Source of the DNA: Burkholderiales bacterium
GTDB lineage: Bacteria > Pseudomonadota > Gammaproteobacteria > Burkholderiales > Burkholderiaceae_C
Direction of reading: 5' to 3'
Assembly: GCA_030602985.1 (NCBI GenBank)
Contig: JAUVYR010000008.1
Location: forward strand, 1-42,517
DNA: 42,517 bases
Positions 16,564-23,246 of the stretch are shown one piece after another. Within the stretch, counting starts at the first letter, position 1. Each line of letters starts with the position of its first letter. A program made the translations under genes and the position numbers. The notes beneath the pieces were generated by a model that saw only the letters and a program-made list of their open reading frames with translations, searched no databases and had not been told where the DNA came from.

Positions 16564-17653
16564 AAATAAAGGTTTTACTTGATTTTGTAAACAGAAGTCG
16601 GTTCGTCACGGACGCCACGTCGCGTACGCCACAGAGTGCCATGGCAGCCTGCAACTCGTCCATCAACAATCGCAGCACGTGTGCCACGCCATGAGCGCCC
16701 GCATTGAATAATCCGTGTGCCACGGGGCGTCCCACCAGAACGGCGCGAGCACCCATTGCCAGTGCCTTCAAGATATCGGTGCCGCGCCGGATACCGCCAT
16801 CGACCAGCACTGGCAATTGCCCATGGACCGACTCCACGATCATAGGCAGCACGACCGCGGTGGCCGGAACCGTGTCGAGCACCCGCCCACCATGGTTCGA
16901 GACAATGATGCCTTGCGCACCACAGGCGCAAGCCCATTGCGCATCGTCAGGATGCAGGATGCCTTTGAGCAGGACGGGCAAGGGGCTGGACTGTATGAGC
17001 CACTCGATGTCAGCGCGAGTGGCTGAACGCTCCAAAAGGGTCGCCAAGTCCTGACCTGGCCTGCACGCGGCTGGCATATGCGGTTGCGTCAGTCCGAGCA
17101 TGGGGGGGCTAGGGTGGCGGCGCTCCCGGTCTCTAACGCCCTGGATGGGGGCGTCCACCGTCACCACCACCGCTTCGTAGCCGGCGACGGCGGCACGGTG
17201 AAGCAGATCATGTGACCAGGATCGATCACCCAGGTGGTAAAGCTGAAACCAGAGCGGGCCACGATGCGCGGTGGAGATCACGTCCTGCGCGATCTGCTCC
17301 ATGGGGTGATTGCTCTGCATGCTCAGCACCATGCCCACGCCCAAGGCTGAAGCGGCGAGGCCAATGGCACGTTCGCCATCAGGGTGTAGGCGACCTTGCT
17401 GAGCCATCGGGGCCACGGCGACAGGGGTAGGCCAGCGGCGGCCCAACAGATCCATCTCAAGGCTAGGAAGCGAATGTCCAGCCAGCACACGTGGCCATAG
17501 CGACAGGTCTTTCCAGGCCTGCTCATTGGCGCGCAGGGTGATTTCGTCCCCAGCTCCGCCATGGATGATGGCGTTCAGTGCGGGATCCATGCGATCACGG
17601 GCCCACATTTCATGGTCGGCCAGATTGATCGGGAAAGCGTCTGTTCTAGGCAT
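16562..17653 (-). CDS. FMN-dependent alpha-hydroxy-acid oxidase/dehydrogenase
   Basis: A 363-residue TIM-barrel flavoenzyme of the lactate/glycolate/mandelate oxidase family, which oxidises 2-hydroxy acids to 2-oxo acids. Active-site features are the tyrosine in WFQLYHLGD, the catalytic histidine and substrate arginine in SNHGGR (about H254 and R257), and the FMN phosphate loop VDGGIRRGTDILKALAMGA. The start at 17653 shares its A with the piuC stop (TGATG), giving a coupled pair; an ATG at 17668 is possible. The usual lldD context (lldPR) is missing. Its place between piuC and tonB, in an iron-regulated cluster, suggests an iron-linked substrate, but none can be named. Confidence 0.88.
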   Translation of the reverse strand: MPRTDAFPINLADHEMWARDRMDPALNAIIHGGAGDEITLRANEQAWKDLSLWPRVLAGHSLPSLEMDLLGRRWPTPVAVAPMAQQGRLHPDGERAIGLAASALGVGMVLSMQSNHPMEQIAQDVISTAHRGPLWFQLYHLGDRSWSHDLLHRAAVAGYEAVVVTVDAPIQGVRDRERRHPSPPMLGLTQPHMPAACRPGQDLATLLERSATRADIEWLIQSSPLPVLLKGILHPDDAQWACACGAQGIIVSNHGGRVLDTVPATAVVLPMIVESVHGQLPVLVDGGIRRGTDILKALAMGARAVLVGRPVAHGLFNAGAHGVAHVLRLLMDELQAAMALCGVRDVASVTNRLLFTKSSKTFI

Positions 17654-18339
17654 CAGGTGTGCGCCCATTGCCTGAGCAGATTGTGATAAATGCCGGTCAG
17701 GGCGATCGTTTCAGCCGTTTCGCCATGCTGCTGACGCAACTTGAGCAGGTTCATGTCAAGGTCGAACAGCAATTGGCGTTGCTCGTCGCTGCGAACCATG
17801 CTCTCGATCCAGAAAAAGGAGGCCAAGCGTGTGCCCGCCGTGACAGGGGTGACTTCATGGACAAAGCTGCTGGGGTATAGAACCGCATCCCCAGCGGCGC
17901 CTTTTATCCGTTGGGTACCCAGCCGGGTATGAATGACCAGCTCACCCCCTCGGTATTCGTCCGGCTCTGACAGGAAAAGCGTACAGGACAGATCGCTGCG
18001 TACCCAGTCGTGCGTGTGCCTGGAATGGAGGATGGCCCCATCGATATGGGGCCCGTAGGCAGGAAACGCGGGTGTGTATCGATTGAACTGAGGGGTGAAG
18101 AACCGCCTGGGCAATGCGGCCGACAACACCATGGTGTTTGTCTGCATGGCCTGGAGTACCTGCGCCTGAAGCTTGGCCAGACTGGGATGATCCTGAGCGA
18201 CTTGCTGATTGCGTTTCACCAGGACCGCTTGAGTGCCCGCACTGGCTTGTCCATCTCTCCAGCAGCTATCGCCCTCAAGCACGCACCGGATCGAACGAAT
18301 GTCCTGGCTATTCAGGACTTGAGGCAGCGCGAGCAACAT
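17653..18339 (-). CDS. piuC: PKHD-type Fe(II)/2-oxoglutarate dioxygenase PiuC/YbiX
   Basis: A 228-residue member of the PiuC/YbiX family. The iron triad is H98-x-D100 in YGPHIDGA and H161 in SSFVHEV; R171 in TAGTRLASFFW should bind 2-oxoglutarate. Family members lie beside catecholate siderophore receptors (fiu-ybiX in E. coli, piuA-piuC in Pseudomonas) and are iron-repressed, but their substrate is unknown. The gene starts 1 bp after the receptor's stop codon and overlaps the following oxidase gene (TGATG). All three should be co-transcribed under the Fur box at 20692-20710. Confidence 0.93.
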   Translation of the reverse strand: MLLALPQVLNSQDIRSIRCVLEGDSCWRDGQASAGTQAVLVKRNQQVAQDHPSLAKLQAQVLQAMQTNTMVLSAALPRRFFTPQFNRYTPAFPAYGPHIDGAILHSRHTHDWVRSDLSCTLFLSEPDEYRGGELVIHTRLGTQRIKGAAGDAVLYPSSFVHEVTPVTAGTRLASFFWIESMVRSDEQRQLLFDLDMNLLKLRQQHGETAETIALTGIYHNLLRQWAHT

Positions 18340-18340
18340 C

Positions 18341-20617
18341 TCAAAACACAGTTTTCAGCGACAGCATCACTCGCCTGGGGGCACCTGGGGTGTAGAACCC
18401 TCGGTACAACGAGTCGGCATACAGTTTGTCTGTCAGGTTGCTGACATTGAAACGGACGGTCGTTTGGTCGTCCACGGTGTATTCCACCATGCCATCCCAC
18501 ACGGTGAACGCGGGTGCTACCACGTTGCGTGCTCCTTCGGGGTTCTGTTCACTTCGATAGTTCACTCCCAGGCCCACGCGCCATTGCCCATCCAGCTGAT
18601 ACGTTGTCCATGCGCTGAAGCTGTGCTCCGGTGTCAGTCCTGGGCGATCACCCTGCCGTTGTGCGCCTCCTGCCCCTGTACCCGCCACATTGCTGCGATC
18701 AATCCGTGCATGTGGAATCCAGGTGTGGTTGTAAAACACCTCCCAGCGGCTATTGATTCGGCCGGCTGCAGACAGCTCCATGCCCGTGGCCGAACGCTTA
18801 CCAGACAGCAGCATCATGGTTGCAGCGGTGTCGGGATCGGTGTTGCGTTCGTTGTACTTTTGTGAATGAAAGATGGCTGCGTTCAAGCTCAGGCGGTCGC
18901 TGAAGAGATCCCACTTGCCACCGAACTCGAGATTACGGCTTTTTTCGGGAGGGGTGTTGCCCAACCGGGCATTGGTGCCGCCGGTCGCGAAATTGCCCAG
19001 CGCGAATTGGTAGGTGTCTGCCGACGTGTTGTAGGACTCACCCAAGGACACATAGTAAGAGCTGGATTCGTTGGGCTGGTACAGGGCGCCAAGCCGAGGG
19101 CTCCAGAGGTTCTCCGTCAGGCGGTCGGCATTGCCGAGGGTGTCGCGGTAGGAGGCCTTGAACCGGTCAAAGCGCAATCCACCGACCAGCTTGAGGGTGT
19201 CTGTGATCGCCACCACATCCTGGACGTACAGGCCGACGCTGCTGGAATCAAAGGTATTCAATGCAGGAGACCCTCGTGTATCAGCCCGGCTGGCACCGTC
19301 ATTGGGGGTGCCGACGGTGGTGAACAGCCCTGACTGGACACCTGGGAAATTGTTGTTGCGCTTGGCATCCTCGAGCGCCAGATCGACCCCGGCGGTCAGG
19401 TGATGACGCCATCCGCCCGCTTGAAACTGATTGCTGTAATCGCTTTGCAATTGTGTGATGGTGCTTTGACCGAACCGTCCCTTGGGGTTACGGTTCAGAC
19501 GCGTGTTCGCCGTGGGTGGATGGGTGATGCTGACCGCTGTGCCACCCGGTTGCTGTCCAGCAGGTGCCCAAACGATAGCGCTGAGCCATAAATCCCGCTC
19601 GTATTCACCGTGCCGCAAGGTCGTGCGCAGTTCTTCCGTTCGGCTGAATCGATGGGTATGCGTGAGGGTGGCAACCGTTTGTTCAGTATTCAGGTAGTCG
19701 CTGGCCAGTCCATAGTAATTGCGAGCTGGCAAGACTGCGACCAGCGAACGGCGGCTGTCAGTGGTGGCGCCTGTCAGTAGCCAAGGGTGGTTATTGATGG
19801 GGCGTTCCTGGCTCGTCAGGTGGTACAGATCCACCTGCCACTCATTGCGCTCGCCCATGCCCGTCCGCCAGCTGCCAGCCAACCCTTGCCGGTCATTTTT
19901 TGCTCCCCACAAGTCGGCGTCCTGTACCATCGCATTGATCCGAAAAGCGCTGCTGCTGCTCAGGCGGCGGTTCAGGTCAACCTGTGCGCGGGTGTGCCCA
20001 CCATTACCAACGGTGACTTCTGCTTCCGTGCGGTTCATCAGGAAAGGCTGCTTGGTGACCTGATTGATCACCCCACCTGTGGAGCCTTTGCCGAAGAGCA
20101 TGGAGGCAGAGCCTTTAAGGACTTCCATCCGATCGGTTGCAAAGGTGTCACGGGAAATCAGTTGAGCCTCTCGAAGCCCGTCTCGGTAAATATCGCCAGC
20201 CTGGCCCAGTGAAAACCCCCGAAGACGCACGTCTTCTTCGCCGGTTTCGCCCGCCAGAAAACTGATGCCAGCGGTGTGTCGCAAGACGTCTTTGAAGTCA
20301 TCGAGGTTGCGATCATCCAGCAAGCGCTCGGTCATCACGGTCACGTTCTGGGGCATGTCGCGCAACGCTTGTTGCCCTTTCCCGATCCTCGATTCGGTGG
20401 CGCGGAAAGTGGATTTCGATTGAATTTCTGCAGGTTCCGTCTGTTCGGTGACGGTCACGGTGGAAAGGGTGGCCTCAGTGCCTGCAGGTGTCTGAGCCCA
20501 AGCGACCATGGATGTCGCCATCAGCATCGCGCCAAGAGGCAGCAGTGTGGGTAATCGAGGGGTATTCAGCGAGACAGGCAAGTGATGAGCGGCATCCAGA
20601 TTCGAATAAGGTTTCAT
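18341..20617 (-). CDS. TonB-dependent siderophore receptor (Fiu/PiuA-like)
   Basis: A 758-residue outer-membrane ferric-siderophore receptor. The signal peptide ends near AWAQ (about residue 41), and a TonB-box-like LSTVTVTEQ follows. The plug domain shows DMPQNVTVMTERLLDDRN, RGFSLGQAGDIYRDGLRE and RMEVLKGSASMLFGKGSTGG. The barrel ends with phenylalanine in MLSLKTVF, as expected for outer-membrane insertion. Being paired with piuC points to a Fiu/PiuA-type role in catecholate siderophore uptake; this is inference from context. A Fur-like box lies 75 bp upstream. Confidence 0.93.
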   Translation of the reverse strand: MKPYSNLDAAHHLPVSLNTPRLPTLLPLGAMLMATSMVAWAQTPAGTEATLSTVTVTEQTEPAEIQSKSTFRATESRIGKGQQALRDMPQNVTVMTERLLDDRNLDDFKDVLRHTAGISFLAGETGEEDVRLRGFSLGQAGDIYRDGLREAQLISRDTFATDRMEVLKGSASMLFGKGSTGGVINQVTKQPFLMNRTEAEVTVGNGGHTRAQVDLNRRLSSSSAFRINAMVQDADLWGAKNDRQGLAGSWRTGMGERNEWQVDLYHLTSQERPINNHPWLLTGATTDSRRSLVAVLPARNYYGLASDYLNTEQTVATLTHTHRFSRTEELRTTLRHGEYERDLWLSAIVWAPAGQQPGGTAVSITHPPTANTRLNRNPKGRFGQSTITQLQSDYSNQFQAGGWRHHLTAGVDLALEDAKRNNNFPGVQSGLFTTVGTPNDGASRADTRGSPALNTFDSSSVGLYVQDVVAITDTLKLVGGLRFDRFKASYRDTLGNADRLTENLWSPRLGALYQPNESSSYYVSLGESYNTSADTYQFALGNFATGGTNARLGNTPPEKSRNLEFGGKWDLFSDRLSLNAAIFHSQKYNERNTDPDTAATMMLLSGKRSATGMELSAAGRINSRWEVFYNHTWIPHARIDRSNVAGTGAGGAQRQGDRPGLTPEHSFSAWTTYQLDGQWRVGLGVNYRSEQNPEGARNVVAPAFTVWDGMVEYTVDDQTTVRFNVSNLTDKLYADSLYRGFYTPGAPRRVMLSLKTVF

Positions 20618-20691
20618 CAGTCAGCAGGAGATAGGTTGTTGGCTGGCTGACGACGGATGAACCGCGGTGGCTGGCTGGACGTGAAATTATA

Positions 20692-20710
20692 TCAAATGAG
20701 AATCGTTATC
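20692..20710 (-). promoter_or_regulatory. Fur box upstream of the siderophore receptor operon
   Basis: The 19-mer TCAAATGAGAATCGTTATC matches the Fur consensus at 14 of 19 positions and contains a well-kept GAGAATCGTTATC core. It stands 75 bp before the receptor start codon and 27 bp past the bfd stop. Confidence 0.75.
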
Positions 20711-20736
20711 AATCATGAATGTACTGAATCCGGTGC

Positions 20737-20943
20737 TCATGCCGGAAGAGCCGCTTCCTGATTCAGGTGAGCGATGGGATGACGCCCCTGGCATTCCGAC
20801 CAGATACGCCTGGCCGCGCACTCACACTTCCCGCACTGGGTGGCGACACCGTGTTCGAGCTGGATGTCATCAAAGGCAGCACCTTGCTGAGCGCAGAAGG
20901 CGATGGTCTTGTCACTCACACGATGGCATACACAAACGATCAT
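20737..20943 (-). CDS. bfd: Bacterioferritin-associated ferredoxin
   Basis: A 68-residue [2Fe-2S] protein that passes electrons to bacterioferritin so stored ferric iron can leave. The four cluster cysteines are C4, C6, C37 and C40 (VCVCHRVS and QCGKC), in the Bfd spacing. The ATG at 20943 is preferred over the upstream GTG because AGGAG lies 6 bp before it. It follows bfr on the same strand but is separated from it by a terminator and its own Fur-like site, so its expression can rise under low iron while bfr does not. Confidence 0.94.
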   Translation of the reverse strand: MIVCVCHRVSDKTIAFCAQQGAAFDDIQLEHGVATQCGKCECAARRIWSECQGRHPIAHLNQEAALPA

Positions 20944-20964
20944 GATCACTCCTGATTAGCTAAT

Positions 20965-20983
20965 GATAATGATTCGTATTGAA
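20965..20983 (-). promoter_or_regulatory. Fur box upstream of bfd
   Basis: On the minus strand the right half AATCATTATC is identical to the Fur consensus; overall 13 of 19 positions match. It lies 22 bp upstream of the bfd start, where it would block transcription when iron is replete. Confidence 0.6.
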
Positions 20984-20991
20984 ATGTCAAG

Positions 20992-21017
20992 CAATAAAAA
21001 AGCGCCCTGAGGCGCTT
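20992..21017 (-). terminator. Rho-independent terminator of bfr
   Basis: A 7-bp stem (AAGCGCC with GGCGCTT, 21000-21006 and 21011-21017) closes a 4-nt loop and is followed on the minus strand by a T-rich run. It lies 23 bp after the bfr stop. Confidence 0.8.
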
Positions 21018-21039
21018 GGTGCAGGGGTGACTCGGTTGG

Positions 21040-21516
21040 TTATTCGATGTCACCCATGATGCTTTGCTGGTAGTTCGGCAGTCCGACCTTTTCGATGAGC
21101 TCCAACTGGGTTTCAAGGAAGTCGATGTGTTCTTCCGTGTCGTCCAGAATGCTGAGCAGGAGATCACGGGACACGTAATCTCGGGCGGACTCGCAATGGG
21201 CGATACCTTCCTTGATGGTGACCTGAGCGGCGCGCTCCAGCCCCAGATCGCAGGTGAGCATTTCTTTGACATCTTCACCGATGTTGAGTTTGCCCAGGTC
21301 CTGCAGGTTGGGCAGCCCATCGAGCATGAAAATGCGATCCATCAGCTGATCGGCGTGCTTCATCTCGCCGATCGACTCCTCGTATTCCTTCTTGGCCAGC
21401 TTGTCGAAACCCCAGTGCTTCAACATGCGGTAATGCACAAAATACTGGTTGATGGCTGTCAGCTCGTTTTTGAGTTGTGCTTGCAGGTGACTGATGACCT
21501 GTGTATCGCCTTTCAT
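21040..21516 (-). CDS. bfr: Bacterioferritin
   Basis: A 158-residue heme-containing ferritin, the exact length of E. coli Bfr. The di-iron ferroxidase ligands E18, E51 and H54 are present, with E94, E127 and H130 in the expected helices. M52 in GEMKHADQ is the heme-bridging methionine at dimer interfaces. 24 subunits form a shell that stores ferric iron. AAGGAG stands before the ATG. The gene is next to bfd, its electron donor, and has its own terminator. Confidence 0.96.
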   Translation of the reverse strand: MKGDTQVISHLQAQLKNELTAINQYFVHYRMLKHWGFDKLAKKEYEESIGEMKHADQLMDRIFMLDGLPNLQDLGKLNIGEDVKEMLTCDLGLERAAQVTIKEGIAHCESARDYVSRDLLLSILDDTEEHIDFLETQLELIEKVGLPNYQQSIMGDIE

Positions 21517-21689
21517 GGCAGACTCCTTTTTGTTTTACAAAGTCTCATTTTCCACGCAAGGCGCAGCATGTGTCCAGCGATCTATAGAGCCCATGCATGT
21601 CTGGTCTGAGTGAAAATGCGTAGCATTTCCACGAAGCCTGACCCACCTATATCAGCAACAGAAAGCGCCGGAAGTGGTCTTCGAACAAG

Positions 21690-21902
21690 GGTGCCAGGAC
21701 GGCCCCACGCCAGACCCCGGATGCAGTCGTGGAGCGATTCAACCGGGTGATGGCTGAAGTTTTGCAGGTCCCCGAGATCCGCCAGCGCCTGGAAAGTTTC
21801 GGTTCCGAATTCGGACCACCGATGGGGCCTGCTGAAGTGGATGCCTTTTATGCGGAAGAGCGGCGCGTCTGGATCCCGCTGGTCCGTGAGGCCACTCGTT
21901 GA
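21690..21902 (+). pseudogene. Remnant of a Bug/TctC tripartite-transporter substrate-binding protein
   Basis: On the plus strand an open stretch ending in TGA at 21900-21902 encodes the C terminus of a Bug-family periplasmic binding protein: TPDAVVERFNRVMAEVLQ, then RQRLESFGSEFGPPMGP, then EVDAFYAEERRVWIPLVREA. This is the classic tail of the family (G-x-E, then FAAFIxAExxxW). Only about 65 recognisable residues remain from an expected 320, with no start codon or ribosome-binding site. The upstream 90 bp do not continue the fold in any frame I read. It is a decayed fragment between bfr and the Fur-like gene. Confidence 0.75.
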
Positions 21903-21908
21903 CACGGA

Positions 21909-22334
21909 TCATTGAGCGGAGTCTGAGTCTGTGGTTTGCAGGCCTTGGACTGGTCGGGCGTAAGCCGTGATCGCCAAGCCTGTGATCGTCCAGCCTTGCG
22001 CCTCTGCGAGCCGAGACAGCTCCTCCTTAAATGGCGCTGGCAGCGGAAATTCGGTCACCTGTCCGTTGGAGCAAACCAGGTGACCATGATCCGTTGCTCC
22101 CTCCAGGGGCAGCTCGTAGACATGACGCCCTTGCCCCAGATCGCTGCGTTGGAGGATCCCGGCTTGTTCAAACTGAGCCAGTACCTTGTAGACCGTGGCC
22201 ATACTGAGCGGTTGCCGTTTGATGATCAGCAGTCGATAGACCTCATCGGCAGTGAGGTGGCGAACCGGGCTGTCTCTGAAGACATCAAGGATCTGCAGGC
22301 GAGGAGGGGAGCGTCGCAACATGACACTATTCAT
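21909..22334 (-). CDS. Divergent Fur-family transcriptional regulator
   Basis: A 141-residue protein with a Fur-type winged helix: RLQILDVFRDSPVRHLTADEVY and the recognition helix in LSMATVYKVLAQFEQAGIL. The metal region differs from Fur: HHDHLICLDCG becomes DHGHLVCSNGQ, so the aspartate of site 2 and the second cysteine of the first CxxC are gone, and the C-terminal CxxC is absent. It may be a PerR/Irr-like sensor or bind metal differently. It is divergent from ahpC, with palindromic sequences in the shared gap. An alternative start at 22322 is possible; neither start has a clear ribosome-binding site. Confidence 0.85.
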   Translation of the reverse strand: MNSVMLRRSPPRLQILDVFRDSPVRHLTADEVYRLLIIKRQPLSMATVYKVLAQFEQAGILQRSDLGQGRHVYELPLEGATDHGHLVCSNGQVTEFPLPAPFKEELSRLAEAQGWTITGLAITAYARPVQGLQTTDSDSAQ

Positions 22335-22364
22335 TCAAAAATAAACAAGAATGAATTGTATTCA
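22329..22364. promoter_or_regulatory. Palindromic operator candidates between the Fur-like gene and ahpC
   Basis: Two inverted repeats overlap here: ATTCATTC (22329-22336) with GAATGAAT (22349-22356), and the perfect TGAAT-TGT-ATTCA at 22352-22364. The AT-rich symmetric form resembles sites used by Fur-family dimers. The first arm overlaps the regulator's start codon, which suits autorepression. Confidence 0.45.
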
Positions 22365-22508
22365 AATGTTGTGCTGCAACAAAAAAGCTATGGTGGCGAT
22401 AGAAACTATCACTCAGCGTGAATCATTGCTTTGGGCTATGATTTAACGACTTAAGGGAAAACCCTTGATCAACGATTTTGTTTTTCTTTTTAACTGAAAG
22501 GTCGTTCC

Positions 22509-23072
22509 ATGTCCCTCATCAACACCCCCGTCCAGCCCTTCAAAACCCAGGCCTTCCACAACGGCAAGTTCATCGAAGTCACCGAGCAGAGCCTGAAGGG
22601 CAAGTGGTCCGTGCTGATCTTCATGCCGGCCGCTTTCACCTTCAACTGCCCCACCGAAGTGGAAGACGCCGCTGACAACTACGCCGAGTTCCAGAAGATC
22701 GGTGCAGAGGTCTACATCGTCACCACCGACACCCACTTCAGCCACAAGGTGTGGCACGAGACCTCCCCCGCCGTGGGCAAGGCCAAGTTCCCGCTGGTGG
22801 GTGACCCTACCCACACCCTGACCAATGCCTTCGGCGTGCACATTGCCGAAGAAGGTCTGGCCCTGCGCGGTACCTTTGTGATCAACCCCGATGGCGTGAT
22901 CAAGACCGCCGAAGTGCACAGCAACGAAATCGCTCGTGATGTGAAAGAAACTCTGCGCAAGCTCAAGGCCGCTCAGTACACCGCCGCCAACCCCGGCCAG
23001 GTGTGCCCCGCCAAGTGGAACGAAGGTGCCAAGACCATCGCTCCTTCTCTGGAACTGGTCGGCAAGATCTGA
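22509..23072 (+). CDS. ahpC: Alkyl hydroperoxide reductase AhpC (typical 2-Cys peroxiredoxin)
   Basis: A 187-residue peroxiredoxin that reduces H2O2, organic peroxides and peroxynitrite. Peroxidatic C47 sits in FTFNCPTEVED and resolving C166 in GQVCPAKWNEG, the same numbering as E. coli AhpC. The electron donor AhpF follows 174 bp downstream but has its own promoter. A GAAAGG ribosome-binding site precedes the ATG. TATGAT at 22437-22442 may be the -10. Upstream, CTAT (22388) and ATAG (22399) are spaced like the central tetrads of an OxyR site, but the outer tetrads are poor. A strong terminator ends the gene at 23106-23135. Confidence 0.96.
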   Translation: MSLINTPVQPFKTQAFHNGKFIEVTEQSLKGKWSVLIFMPAAFTFNCPTEVEDAADNYAEFQKIGAEVYIVTTDTHFSHKVWHETSPAVGKAKFPLVGDPTHTLTNAFGVHIAEEGLALRGTFVINPDGVIKTAEVHSNEIARDVKETLRKLKAAQYTAANPGQVCPAKWNEGAKTIAPSLELVGKI

Positions 23073-23105
23073 TCGTTTTCTGCATCGCCTGTGCGATCAG
23101 TCGAG

Positions 23106-23135
23106 AGGGTGTTGCCAGCAGCAACACCCTTTTTT
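23106..23135 (+). terminator. Rho-independent terminator of ahpC
   Basis: A perfect 10-bp stem AGGGTGTTGC / GCAACACCCT with a 5-nt CAGCA loop runs into TTTTTTG. It lies 33 bp past the ahpC stop. Confidence 0.92.
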
Positions 23136-23157
23136 GTTTTTTTAATCACATGGAACT

Positions 23158-23214
23158 TATCTATTGATAGCTTAGAAATATCCAATTTAGATATCAATAG
23201 ATAGATTCTATAAT
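23158..23214 (+). promoter_or_regulatory. ahpF promoter with a 12-bp inverted repeat
   Basis: TATAAT at 23209-23214 and TTTAGA at 23186-23191, 17 bp apart, form a good sigma-70 promoter. A perfect inverted repeat, TATCTATTGATA (23158-23169) and TATCAATAGATA (23192-23203), with a 22-bp spacer, brackets the -35 and the right arm enters the spacer. ATAG-N7-CTAT (23197-23211) matches one half of the OxyR consensus. Regulator identity is not proven. Confidence 0.65.
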
Positions 23215-23246
23215 TCACCCAGACATTTCGTTTTAAGGAGAAACCC

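Noticed and set aside
21582-21905. A 107-codon minus-strand frame in the bfr / Fur-like gap
   Set aside because: The plus strand of the same stretch encodes a recognisable Bug-family tail; the minus frame has no homology I can see and no ribosome-binding site.
22388-22413. A full OxyR site upstream of ahpC
   Set aside because: Only the two central tetrads (CTAT-N7-ATAG) fit; the outer tetrads do not match, so it is noted only as weak support in the ahpC entry.
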